NCBI RefSeq assembly: GCF_029910535.1
Contig: NZ_CP069362.1
Coordinates: forward strand, 1,984,001-2,048,000
Source of the DNA: Marinitoga aeolica
Lineage (GTDB): Bacteria; Thermotogota; Thermotogae; Petrotogales; Petrotogaceae
Length of the DNA: 64,000 nucleotides
Reading direction: 5' to 3'
Below, piece by piece: positions 53,909 through 62,636 of the stretch. Position numbers and translations under genes: made by a program. The notes beneath the pieces were generated by a model, which saw nothing but the letters and a program-made list of their open reading frames with translations, was not told the origin of the DNA and searched no databases. Numbering within the stretch: the stretch's first letter is position 1; each line of letters starts with the position of its first letter.

Positions 53909-54646
53909 TCATTTTATTTTTCCAACAGGAGCTAAATAAACAACAAATTCGTCATTTCCATCAACACCTATTAATTTATCCATTGCCTCTTGGTCATAAG
54001 CTGCAACCGCACAAGTCCCACAATTAATTGATTCGGCAGTTAAATATAAATTTTGACAAGCATGTCCAGCATCAATAGCAATAGTCTTATGCGCTTCAAA
54101 TGAATACTTCCATTCGGTTCTATAAGGTATAGCAGTCCAAACAAAAACAACAGCACTTTTTCCAATAAATGTTTGACCTAAGGTTGCATCTACTATTTCT
54201 TTAGAAAAATCTCCTTTTTTTATTAATAACAGCTTATGTATTGTTGGAATATACCTATATAACCCTTTTTCTATACCTTCAACATTAAATATTAATAAAT
54301 ATGTTTCTAGAGGATGTGTTGCACCAGCAGAAGGGACAGTTCTAAAAGTAACTTTATTTTTTACTATACTTTTTACACCTTGAGTATAATATAATAAATA
54401 AGATAATTCTTCTAAGGTTAAAGGTTTATCTTCAAAAGTTCTTCTACTTTTTCTATTTTCTAAAACGCTTCTAATATCAATATCTCCAAGTTTAATATTT
54501 TCTGGTGGAATTAAATCTATAAATTCTCCATTTTCATCATACGGCTTAATATATGGAGGTATAGGTATCTTTTTAGCTCTATCAGGCTTTTCAACTTCTA
54601 ACATTTTCCAATTTGATTTTAAAACTTCTCTTCCACATTTTTTCAT
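53909..54646 (-). CDS. SagB-type nitroreductase-family protein
   Basis: The 245-aa FMN protein has ENRKSRRTFEDKPLTLEELSYLL, the FMN phosphate Arg block, then LYYTQGV and RTVPSAGATHPLETYL, and DAGHACQNLYLTAESI, characteristic of the SagB dehydrogenase domain. SagB enzymes oxidise azolines in some RiPPs, but stand-alone relatives are common and generally of unknown function. No cyclodehydratase or precursor peptide is adjacent. It shares the minus strand with the flavodoxin/ferredoxin gene 40 bases upstream. Confidence 0.85.
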   Translation of the reverse strand: MKKCGREVLKSNWKMLEVEKPDRAKKIPIPPYIKPYDENGEFIDLIPPENIKLGDIDIRSVLENRKSRRTFEDKPLTLEELSYLLYYTQGVKSIVKNKVTFRTVPSAGATHPLETYLLIFNVEGIEKGLYRYIPTIHKLLLIKKGDFSKEIVDATLGQTFIGKSAVVFVWTAIPYRTEWKYSFEAHKTIAIDAGHACQNLYLTAESINCGTCAVAAYDQEAMDKLIGVDGNDEFVVYLAPVGKIK

Positions 54647-54686
54647 TTAATCACCTCCAATTTTTATAGACCTCTCTCTATTGATA

Positions 54687-55466
54687 TTATACCTTATCAT
54701 TTATATATTTTTTCAAATTATACCCGTCTTTTAAAACCATAAATGAAAATTTTTTTTGCTCTATAGCATTTTGAGGACAATTATATATGCAATTTAGGCA
54801 AAGTGAACAATTCATTCCAAATTTGATTTTATTATCCTTTAAAAATATATTATTAGTGGGACAGTTATTTATACATAATTGACATAAATTACATTTGTCA
54901 TTAACTACATAACCTTTTGCAAATATTTTTGCAAAAAAGTTTTGAAATGTAGAAACTTTAGATAACATTAAACCTTTAAAATGTACATTTGTGCTTTTTG
55001 GTACATTATTTACAATATTATTAGCAACTTCCTCAATCTTATTAGGTAATTTTTCTAAGATTTGATATATTTCTTTTTCTTCCATTGGTTTAATACAATT
55101 TAAAGGCATTTGAATATCATCTTCGTAAAAAATCTCACAATCTTTTTTATTAAAGAATTTCTTTAATTTTATTCTTGAACCACTATTTGTAGGTATATAT
55201 CCACCTGCAGAAACAGATAAAATGGCAGTTTTTACACTATTAATTTTAATATTTTTAAGCCATTTATATACTGGCCAAGGAACATCAAAAGAATGAATAG
55301 GATATATCAATATAAATAATTCGCAATCATCTATAGAATAATCATAATTTTTTAAAGTAATTTTTGTTATTTCAACTTTTTTCCCCATAGAGTCTAATTT
55401 CTCTTTTAATAGCTTTGAAACATATTCAGTATTTCCTGTTCCTGAAAAATAAGCCATCTTAATCAT
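54687..55466 (-). CDS. EFR1-type flavodoxin/ferredoxin fusion
   Basis: A 259-aa protein. The N-terminal flavodoxin fold has YFSGTGNTEYVSKLL as the FMN phosphate loop. Two C-terminal 4Fe-4S motifs follow, CNLCQLCINNCP and CSLCLNCIYNCP. This is the EFR1 family arrangement, an intracellular electron carrier. AGGTGATA precedes ATG 55466. Together with the nitroreductase it could feed electrons to an FMN reductase. The gene is immediately downstream of a broken oxidoreductase relic, which may have been its partner. Confidence 0.9.
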   Translation of the reverse strand: MIKMAYFSGTGNTEYVSKLLKEKLDSMGKKVEITKITLKNYDYSIDDCELFILIYPIHSFDVPWPVYKWLKNIKINSVKTAILSVSAGGYIPTNSGSRIKLKKFFNKKDCEIFYEDDIQMPLNCIKPMEEKEIYQILEKLPNKIEEVANNIVNNVPKSTNVHFKGLMLSKVSTFQNFFAKIFAKGYVVNDKCNLCQLCINNCPTNNIFLKDNKIKFGMNCSLCLNCIYNCPQNAIEQKKFSFMVLKDGYNLKKYINDKV

Positions 55467-55475
55467 ATTATCACC

Positions 55476-55613
55476 TCAAATTTTATCTGCAGCAATTTTA
55501 CCAGTTAATACTGCCATTGGCACGCCCGAAGGGCTATATGCCCATTTCCCAGCCTTATATACATTAGGAATTAAGGTTAAAATATATCTAAAATCATTTA
55601 AGCACCAACTTTT
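55476..55613 (-). pseudogene. C-terminal relic of a phytoene-desaturase-like FAD oxidoreductase
   Basis: Minus-strand frame ending at TGA 55476-55478 reads IPNVYKAGKWAYSPSG then VPMAVLTGKIAADKI. This is the flavin-closing end of CrtI/retinol-saturase-like oxidoreductases (NLYLAGQW...GGGVPG...SG). Only ~45 codons remain; upstream lies a stop and the 3' end of the secreted-protein gene. No catalytic domain survives, so a deletion removed the rest. Confidence 0.65.
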
Positions 55614-56529
55614 CTAAATTAAGTTTCCATATATATTTTGTTGGATATTTTCCTGAATGAATATATTTTAAAGCAGCTGATTCAAATAAAATATATAAAG
55701 AATTATCTATTTTTGATATACCTTCTGACATAGGTAAAATATTTATTGTTTTTACTGGATTGTCTAAAAACCAAAGAGGAATATTATTTATTTTTCCATG
55801 TGGTTTTTCATTTAAAACATTAGGATAAAATTCTAATTTTGAATCGTTTTTTCTACCATATGATCTACTTAAAACTATATAATTTTCAGTAAATTCTATA
55901 TCTTGAACAATATCTGGTATTGATAATATATATTCAAGAGAAGAAATATTTTCATTTTCATCTAATAAAAAACCAGTTATCCATGCATTATATTCTGTAC
56001 CTTTTCTATTAATTAACCTATGAGATGGATTTGTTAGATAATCATAAAAATGATAAAATTCTCCCACCCAAATATGATTATTATAATATTGAACAAAAGC
56101 ACCTTTTACTGGAATTTTAAAACTATCTATAATAGTAATTTTATTTCCAGATTCAGTATTAATTAAATCATTTATTCTTATCTTGTATAGATGATAATCA
56201 GAAGATATCCATACATATTTTTTGCTAACAGCTATTCCGCCAGCATGACCTGTATATGGTTTCCCGTTTGAAAAGTAGATACTTAAGTATTTAATAAATT
56301 CTCCAGTGTTTTTATCTAATACAACCAAAATACTTGAATTATTCTCATTACTATAATATGAGATGATAATCCAATCATTAAAATAGCTTAAACCTTGAGG
56401 AACATAATTTTCATCTAATTTCGGTATTAAAGCGAATTTAGATGAAATATCAAAAAAATGATTGTATTCATTTTTAGGAAAATACAGTACCAAAGCTAAT
56501 ATAAAAGTTAATAAAAGTATTTTTTTCAT
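55594..56529 (-). CDS. secreted beta-propeller-like protein of unknown function
   Basis: The 311-aa product begins with a short signal or anchor (MKKILLLTFILALVLYF). The body has repeated beta-strand blades with WIIISYYSNENNSSILVVLD, HAGGIAVSKKYVWISSDYHLYKI, and YNNHIWVGEFYHF, as in NHL- or YncE-like propellers. No enzyme motif is seen. Its 3' end overlaps the oxidoreductase relic, so its downstream neighbour was rearranged. TTAGGAGGACTA-type site precedes ATG 56529. Confidence 0.65.
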   Translation of the reverse strand: MKKILLLTFILALVLYFPKNEYNHFFDISSKFALIPKLDENYVPQGLSYFNDWIIISYYSNENNSSILVVLDKNTGEFIKYLSIYFSNGKPYTGHAGGIAVSKKYVWISSDYHLYKIRINDLINTESGNKITIIDSFKIPVKGAFVQYYNNHIWVGEFYHFYDYLTNPSHRLINRKGTEYNAWITGFLLDENENISSLEYILSIPDIVQDIEFTENYIVLSRSYGRKNDSKLEFYPNVLNEKPHGKINNIPLWFLDNPVKTINILPMSEGISKIDNSLYILFESAALKYIHSGKYPTKYIWKLNLEKLVLK

Positions 56530-56640
56530 TAGTCCTCCTAACTATTACCTTTACAAAGATTATAACAAATAATTAACAAAAATACAATATAATATATGTA
56601 ATGAGTATAAATTTAAAATAATTAAATAAGGAGAGATGAT

Positions 56641-57138
56641 ATGAATAAAGATATAATTTATTTTGCAGCTGGGTGTTTTTGGGGTGTAGAGCATTTATTT
56701 AAAAAACTTGAAGGTGTTATTGATACAGAAGTTGGATACATGGGAGGCCATTTAGAAAATCCTACATATGAAGATGTTTGTACAGGAAGAACAGGACACG
56801 CTGAAACTGTTAAAGTTATATATGACAAAGATATAATTTCTGATGAAGAGTTGATTAAGTACTTTTTTGAAATACATGATTTTACAGAATATAATAGGCA
56901 AGGGCCCGATGTTGGAACTCAATATAGAAGTGTAATATTTTATACAAATGAAAAACAAAAAGAAACTGCAGAAAAATTAAAAAAGATTTTAGAAGAGAAA
57001 TACACTGTAGAAACTTCTATTGAAAAAGCAAAAGAATTCTATCCAGCAGAAGATTATCATCAGGATTATTATGTTAGGACAGGTAAACAACCATACTGTC
57101 ATTATAAAAGAAATGTTTGGATTAATTTTAAAATATAG
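56641..57138 (+). CDS. msrA: peptide methionine sulfoxide reductase A
   Basis: Reduces the S-form of methionine sulfoxide. The 165-aa protein has the catalytic motif AAGCFWGVEHLF, GYMGGHLENPTYEDVCTGRTGHAE, and FFEIHDFTEYNRQGPDVGTQYRS. The resolving region has a C-terminal Cys in QPYCHYKRN. AAGGAGAGATG precedes ATG 56641. Msr in an anaerobe fits occasional oxygen exposure. Monocistronic. Confidence 0.96.
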   Translation: MNKDIIYFAAGCFWGVEHLFKKLEGVIDTEVGYMGGHLENPTYEDVCTGRTGHAETVKVIYDKDIISDEELIKYFFEIHDFTEYNRQGPDVGTQYRSVIFYTNEKQKETAEKLKKILEEKYTVETSIEKAKEFYPAEDYHQDYYVRTGKQPYCHYKRNVWINFKI

Positions 57139-57166
57139 AAGAGGAATTGCCTCTTCTATATTTCTA
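57131..57166. terminator. bidirectional terminator between msrA and the GH3 gene
   Basis: A 14-bp perfect stem (57131-57144 with 57150-57163), five-base loop. Confidence 0.8.
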
Positions 57167-59207
57167 TTGATTGCTTTAAAAGTTTTTGGCTATTAGTACC
57201 AGCAAAAAATTCTATACTTCCATTATCAATAGTTAAATTTAAATTTTCATCTAAATAATAAAGTTCTGATATATGTATTTCAAAAGATATAGTTTTAGTT
57301 TCACCAGGGTTTAAGTTAATTTTTTTGAATCTAATTAATTCTTTTACAGGTCTTGAAACTCTAGCATATACATCTCTAAAATATATCTGACAAATTTCTT
57401 CTCCTAAAACTTTTCCAGTATTAGTTATATCAACTTTCAATTTTATTATATCTTCTTGTTTTTCTACTTGGAAATTACTATATTCAAAATTTGTATAACT
57501 TAAACCATAACCAAATGGATAAAGAGGTGTATTTTTTGTATCAAGATAATTTCTCACATATGGTCTCCCAGTATTTTTATGATTATAATATATAGGGATT
57601 TGCCCAATTTTTCTTGGAAATGTCATTGTTAATTTTCCAGATGGATTATATTTTCCTGTTAATATATCAACAATAGCATTACCAGATTCATCTCCCAAAT
57701 GCCATGCTTCTACAATTGCTGGAATATTTCTATCTTCCCATTCTAAAGTTAAAGGTCTTCCGTTTAATAATACCAAAACTATATTTGGATTAACTTTCTT
57801 TAGTTTTTTTAATAATCTTTTTTGTGCAACAGGTAATTCAATATTGCTTCTATTATTATTCTCACCGCTCATTTCTTTAGTTTCACCTAAAACAGCTACA
57901 ACTACATCAGATTTAGAAGCTATATTTAATGCTTTATTAGCTTCTTCTTCGTTATATTTAAAAATATCACAACCTTTTTCATACATTATTTCATATTCAG
58001 TATTGTTTTGAAATGCAGATAATACAGTTACGACATTACTTTCTTCACCTTTGCATGACCAACAACCTAATGGCGAATGATTATCATTAGCTAAAGGACC
58101 AATTAAAGCTATTTTATTAATTCCTTTTAATGGAAGAATATTATTTTCGTTTTTTAATAAAACAATAGATTCTAAAGCAGCTTTTCTAGCAATATTTACA
58201 TATTCTGGTTTTCTAAATTCTTTTGCATTATTTTCTGGGATGATGTGTTTTTCAAAGAGGTTTAGTTTTTCTTTTAATTTTAATATTCTTAATACTGCAT
58301 CATCAATTAAATTTTCTAACTCAGGATTTTCTTTTATTATATTTTCTAAATTATTTAGATATACAGCTGAATTCATATCTATATCAACTGTTGATAATAA
58401 TGCTTTTAAAGCAGCTTCTTTTTCATCCTTTGAAACACCATGTAATATAGTTTCTTTTATAGATTCCCAATCACTTACAACAACGCCATTAAAATTAAGC
58501 TCTTCTCTTAATATTTTTTTTGTTAAATATGTATTTGCTGAAGGAGGAATTCCGTTAAATTCATTAAAAGAAACCATTAATGAACCTACATTTTCTTCAA
58601 TAGCTCCAATAAATGGTTTTAAATATATTTCTCTTAATTTTCTTTCTGATACATCGACAGAGTTATAATCTCTACCACCTTCTACAGCGCCATAGCCAAC
58701 ATAATGTTTAACACAAGCAGTAACGTGAGGTAAATCATCCCAATTATTTTTTTGTAATCCTCTTACTCGTACTTTTGTTATTTCTGTACCTAAATATGGA
58801 TCTTCTCCATTTCCTTCAGCAACTCTTCCCCATCTTGGATCATATGAAATATCTACCATTGGTGCAAAAATCATGTTTATGCCATCTGCGGCGGCTTCTC
58901 TTGCAGTAATTTCACAAGTTTTTTCTATTAATTCTAAGTTCCAACTACAACTTAAAGCTAAAGGGATAGGAAAAATAGTTTTATAGCCGTGGATAACATC
59001 ATCACCTATTAATAATGGTATGGGATTTTTTGAGTTCATGATATTATTTTGTAATTCATTAATCTTTTTAGGAGAATATACATTTAAAAAAGAACCTATT
59101 TCTCCATTTTTTAAAAGCTTTAATTGCTCTTCTTTTAATTTTCCAAATTGAACTAATTGTCCAATTTTTTCTTTTAAAGTCATTTTTTTAATTAGCTTTT
59201 CAATCAT
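57156..59207 (-). CDS. glycoside hydrolase family 3 beta-glucosidase
   Basis: The 683-aa enzyme has the N-terminal barrel with DDVIHGYKTIFPIPLALS, WGRVAEGNGEDPYLG and CVKHYVGYGAVEGGRDYNS, then VVVSDWESI carrying the nucleophile Asp. The second alpha/beta domain has IALIGPLANDNHSPLGCWS, and a C-terminal fibronectin-like domain ends the protein. There is no signal peptide, so it acts on imported oligosaccharides. Its ATG overlaps the lacI stop (ATGA). Substrate could be beta-glucosides or beta-xylosides; family members vary. Confidence 0.93.
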   Translation of the reverse strand: MIEKLIKKMTLKEKIGQLVQFGKLKEEQLKLLKNGEIGSFLNVYSPKKINELQNNIMNSKNPIPLLIGDDVIHGYKTIFPIPLALSCSWNLELIEKTCEITAREAAADGINMIFAPMVDISYDPRWGRVAEGNGEDPYLGTEITKVRVRGLQKNNWDDLPHVTACVKHYVGYGAVEGGRDYNSVDVSERKLREIYLKPFIGAIEENVGSLMVSFNEFNGIPPSANTYLTKKILREELNFNGVVVSDWESIKETILHGVSKDEKEAALKALLSTVDIDMNSAVYLNNLENIIKENPELENLIDDAVLRILKLKEKLNLFEKHIIPENNAKEFRKPEYVNIARKAALESIVLLKNENNILPLKGINKIALIGPLANDNHSPLGCWSCKGEESNVVTVLSAFQNNTEYEIMYEKGCDIFKYNEEEANKALNIASKSDVVVAVLGETKEMSGENNNRSNIELPVAQKRLLKKLKKVNPNIVLVLLNGRPLTLEWEDRNIPAIVEAWHLGDESGNAIVDILTGKYNPSGKLTMTFPRKIGQIPIYYNHKNTGRPYVRNYLDTKNTPLYPFGYGLSYTNFEYSNFQVEKQEDIIKLKVDITNTGKVLGEEICQIYFRDVYARVSRPVKELIRFKKINLNPGETKTISFEIHISELYYLDENLNLTIDNGSIEFFAGTNSQKLLKQSIEI

Positions 59208-60211
59208 TTTCTATCTCCTTTGTATCTAGCGGTAGAATTTCTTATTATTAAATTGACGTCTAATAATAAATTTGTATTAGAAGATCTTCCTTGAATTAAA
59301 TTGAACAAAAGATGTGCTGAATGAGAGCCAAGCTCATACATTGGTCTTTTTATAGTAGTTAATTTTGGTTCTATATAATTTAATTCTTTTATATCATCAA
59401 ACCCTACTAAGGATATATCTTCTGGAACTTTTAAATTTAATTCCTCAAAAGCTTTTAAGGCTCCTATTGCCATTTCGTCATTCGAAGAAAAAAAAGCACT
59501 AGGAATTTCTTTAGTTTTATTAATAAATTTTTTTACTGATTCATAACCAGATTTTTCTGTAAAATCACCCTTTATAATTAATGAGTGATTGTATGGTATA
59601 TTAAATTCTTTTAATGCTTTTTTATATCCTTTTAATCGTTGATTGTTATCAAAGGAATCTTTTGGTCCGCTTATAAATGCTATTTTTTTATGATTTAGTT
59701 CAATTAAATGTTTTGTTGCCAAATATGCACCTTTTTCATTATCTATTAAAACACTTGAAGCATTTAAGTTTTTGCATTTTCTGTCTAATAGTATTATAGG
59801 AATCTTTTCTTTTGATATTTCATCAATTTCATCATTTGTTATTGTAGAAGACATTATTATAGTTCCTTTAATTATTTTTTGTTTAAAAAAGTTGATTAAA
59901 GTTTTTTTAGTAAGGCCACTTTCTAAAAATATTATAATATCATACCCTGCTAAAGAAGCGCTATCTTGAATTCCTTTTATTAAATTATCATAAAAAGGGC
60001 CAAAAGCTTCATTCAAAACAACTGCAATAAAGTCATTTTTCACTTGTTTTAAATTCTTCGCAAATTGGTTTGGTTTATATTTTAATTTTTTAGCTGCTTC
60101 TAAAACTTTTTTCTTAGTTGCTTCACTAATTTTTTCATTTCCATTTAATGCATAAGATGCTGTCGAAATAGAAACGCCCGCTAATTTAGCAACATCCTTT
60201 ATTGTAGCCAT
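59204..60211 (-). CDS. LacI-family repressor
   Basis: The 335-aa protein has the LacI helix-turn-helix and hinge at the N-terminus (TIKDVAKLAGVSISTASYAL, then KKLKYKPN) and a periplasmic-binding-protein-like sugar domain (~60-335) with SNDEMAIGALKAFEEL and GFDDIKELNYIEPKLTTI. AAAGGAGTG precedes ATG 60211. It is first gene of lacI-GH3 and divergent from GH35-GH94. Two near-identical operators in the shared intergenic region indicate that it controls both directions. Confidence 0.94.
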   Translation of the reverse strand: MATIKDVAKLAGVSISTASYALNGNEKISEATKKKVLEAAKKLKYKPNQFAKNLKQVKNDFIAVVLNEAFGPFYDNLIKGIQDSASLAGYDIIIFLESGLTKKTLINFFKQKIIKGTIIMSSTITNDEIDEISKEKIPIILLDRKCKNLNASSVLIDNEKGAYLATKHLIELNHKKIAFISGPKDSFDNNQRLKGYKKALKEFNIPYNHSLIIKGDFTEKSGYESVKKFINKTKEIPSAFFSSNDEMAIGALKAFEELNLKVPEDISLVGFDDIKELNYIEPKLTTIKRPMYELGSHSAHLLFNLIQGRSSNTNLLLDVNLIIRNSTARYKGDRK

Positions 60212-60232
60212 ATTTTCACTCCTTTCAATTCA

Positions 60233-60261
60233 ATTATATCATATAATGAATCGTTTCGATA
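60233..60261 (-). promoter_or_regulatory. lacI-GH3 promoter with LacI operator O1
   Basis: Operator TGAATCGTTTCGATA (60247-60261) overlaps the -35 region of a minus promoter whose TATAAT lies at 60233-60238. It differs from O2 (read on the other strand) at a single position. Confidence 0.75.
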
Positions 60262-60347
60262 AAAAGATAAATGATGAATATTTTTATATATAATATATTA
60301 AATATGATTATAAGCAAAAATCTGTTATTTGCTCCAAATACTATGTT

Positions 60348-60392
60348 TTGAAAAATATGTTAAATAGTATATAATTCTATCGAAACGTTTCA
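60348..60392 (+). promoter_or_regulatory. GH35-GH94 promoter with LacI operator O2
   Basis: TTGAAA (60348-60353), 16 bases, TATAAT (60370-60375), then the operator TATCGAAACGTTTCA (60378-60392) with perfect core GAAACGTTTC at the start site. The sequence is of the classic LacI/CcpA-type. Confidence 0.8.
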
Positions 60393-60407
60393 CTGAATTT
60401 TGAAAGG

Positions 60408-62627
60408 GTGATTACTATTATTTCGATAAAAAACCAAAATATTTATATTGACAATTCTCCTAAAATGATTATTGGTGGTGAGTTACATTACTTCAGAGTA
60501 AAAAAAGAAGAATGGAAAGATAGAATTAAAAAGATTAAAGCTGCAGGCTTTAATCTTGTCAGTACTTATATTCCTTGGATAATACACGAAAAAACTGAAA
60601 ATAACTTTGATTTTGAAGGTAATAAAAATATAAAAGAATTCTTATCTTTAATTAGAGAAGAACAATTATTTTGTTTAGTAAGGCCAGGTCCATATGTTAT
60701 GTCAGAATTAAAAAATGAAGGATTACCTCATTGGATATATGAAAAATATCCTGAAGTAGTTGCAAAGGATATTGATGGGAATATCCATCCAACTAGAGTA
60801 GTTTCGTTATTGCATCCAACTTTCTTAAATTTAGTAGAAAAATGGTATTCAGTAATATTAGATGAGATAAAAGAATTTATAGAAGATGGAACAGTTATTA
60901 TGTTCCAATTAGATAATGAAGTTGGAATGTTGAATTGGGTTACAAATCAACCAGACTTCAGCGAGTTTACACTAAATATGTTCAAAGAATATATAGGGGT
61001 TGACAAAGACGTTCCCATTAATTTTAAGGAAGATATGGTAATTCAAAATAAATTTATGGATTTTATGAGAATTTATTATAAAAAATATTTTGAAAAACTT
61101 ATTTCTTTTACTAATAATATTAAAGTTCCTTTTGTTATAAATGTTCATGGATTTACTACACATGATTATGCAAAAAGAGGTAATGAATATCCTATAGGGT
61201 TATCTCAATTAAAAGAAGCTTTGAAAATAGAAAATGTACTTACTGCTGGTGATTACTATATTGGAAATCCAGTTCCGGAAAATTATACGGATTTAATTAT
61301 ATCAAATTTATTTACAGAAGTAATGCAAAATAAAGAACAACCTCTTTTTTCAGCAGAATTTCAATCCGGTTCAATCTTTAGTTATCCTAAACTTCAACCT
61401 ACCAGTCATGCATTAAATACTCGAATATGCTTTAGCACGGGAATGAAATGTATTAATTATTACATGTTTGTAGGTGGAGAGCATTTTGAAGATGATATAT
61501 GGATCTTTAATAAATATCATGATTGGCAAGCTCCTATAGGACCTAATGGTAAGACAAGAATTTCATATGATTATATAAAAAATACTATAAAAACCTTAAA
61601 AGCTTTAGAAAATGAGATATTAAATTCAACACAAGAATATGATGTAATTTTCGGCATTTATCCTGATTATTTCAAAACAGAATTTAATTATAACAATGAA
61701 ATAGCAAATCATATTAAAAAACAAAGAAATTCGGCATTGTATTATGGTTTTTTAAGAGGAATTTTATTAAACAATTACCAAGTAAAGGGAATTAATTTAT
61801 TGAATGATGAAATAGATATAGATATGAACAAATTAATTGTTTTTTCTACTAAATACATGGATAAAATGACACAATTAAAATTAGTAGAATTTTTAGAAAA
61901 AGGAGGAAATTTATTATTATACCCTGAAATTCCAGAATATGATATGTACGGAAACAAATGTAGTATTCTAAAAGATTTTTTAGAAGTTTCTATAATTAAA
62001 AAATATACATATGATTTTATAAAGGTATTAGATACAGATAGTATCGCAACTAATAATACTCAGGTTTTTGATGGAGATTTTAAAGTGCTTGGAACTTCTG
62101 GGAAAAACGAGGTTGTAGCTTTTGAAAAAAATAAAGGGAAAGGTAATGTTTTAGTTTTAGGAATTAATTTTGACATGCAATATAATCATCATATAGAACA
62201 TGTAGATAAACTTTTAAAGTTTTTTGGAATAAAAAAGATAATACAAACTAAAGATGTTGATGTTAGATTAAAAAGAATAAATAATGGATATTTGATATTT
62301 TTACATAATTTAGATGATTATACTAAAGATATAGAACTTATTATAAATAATTCTAAAATATTTGATGAGAAAAAAATAAGAATAAGTGGCCGAAGTGGTT
62401 TATTGTTACCTTATAAACTACATTTAAATGATGAATTAGAATTAATATATTCAACATGTGAAATTGTAAATAAAAATCCCAATGAAATAACTTTTCTTTG
62501 TAAACAAGATGAAGAGTACATAAAGTTTAATAAAGAAATTTATTGTGAGAATAATGATATTGATTTTAAAGATGGAGTATATAAAATTTGTGGTTATAAA
62601 AATAAAGAAATTAAATTTAAATATTAG
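60408..62627 (+). CDS. glycoside hydrolase family 35-like beta-galactosidase
   Basis: The 739-aa enzyme has the GH35 barrel: GGELHYFRVKKEEWKDRI, AAGFNLVSTYIPWIIHE, RPGPYVMSELKNEGLPHWI, and the acid/base Glu in MFQLDNEVG. A second catalytic Glu is probably in SAEFQSG. A C-terminal beta-rich domain follows. No signal peptide, so cytoplasmic. The only standard start is GTG 60408, which lies within the AAAGGGTG ribosome site. A rare ATT at 60417 or 60420 would be better spaced. Followed by GH94 after 9 bases. Confidence 0.85.
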   Translation: MITIISIKNQNIYIDNSPKMIIGGELHYFRVKKEEWKDRIKKIKAAGFNLVSTYIPWIIHEKTENNFDFEGNKNIKEFLSLIREEQLFCLVRPGPYVMSELKNEGLPHWIYEKYPEVVAKDIDGNIHPTRVVSLLHPTFLNLVEKWYSVILDEIKEFIEDGTVIMFQLDNEVGMLNWVTNQPDFSEFTLNMFKEYIGVDKDVPINFKEDMVIQNKFMDFMRIYYKKYFEKLISFTNNIKVPFVINVHGFTTHDYAKRGNEYPIGLSQLKEALKIENVLTAGDYYIGNPVPENYTDLIISNLFTEVMQNKEQPLFSAEFQSGSIFSYPKLQPTSHALNTRICFSTGMKCINYYMFVGGEHFEDDIWIFNKYHDWQAPIGPNGKTRISYDYIKNTIKTLKALENEILNSTQEYDVIFGIYPDYFKTEFNYNNEIANHIKKQRNSALYYGFLRGILLNNYQVKGINLLNDEIDIDMNKLIVFSTKYMDKMTQLKLVEFLEKGGNLLLYPEIPEYDMYGNKCSILKDFLEVSIIKKYTYDFIKVLDTDSIATNNTQVFDGDFKVLGTSGKNEVVAFEKNKGKGNVLVLGINFDMQYNHHIEHVDKLLKFFGIKKIIQTKDVDVRLKRINNGYLIFLHNLDDYTKDIELIINNSKIFDEKKIRISGRSGLLLPYKLHLNDELELIYSTCEIVNKNPNEITFLCKQDEEYIKFNKEIYCENNDIDFKDGVYKICGYKNKEIKFKY

Positions 62628-62636
62628 GAGGTCATT

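Noticed and set aside
53909-55466. Active RiPP cluster around the SagB-like gene
   Set aside because: There is no cyclodehydratase, precursor peptide or exporter next to it; SagB-domain nitroreductases are often stand-alone.
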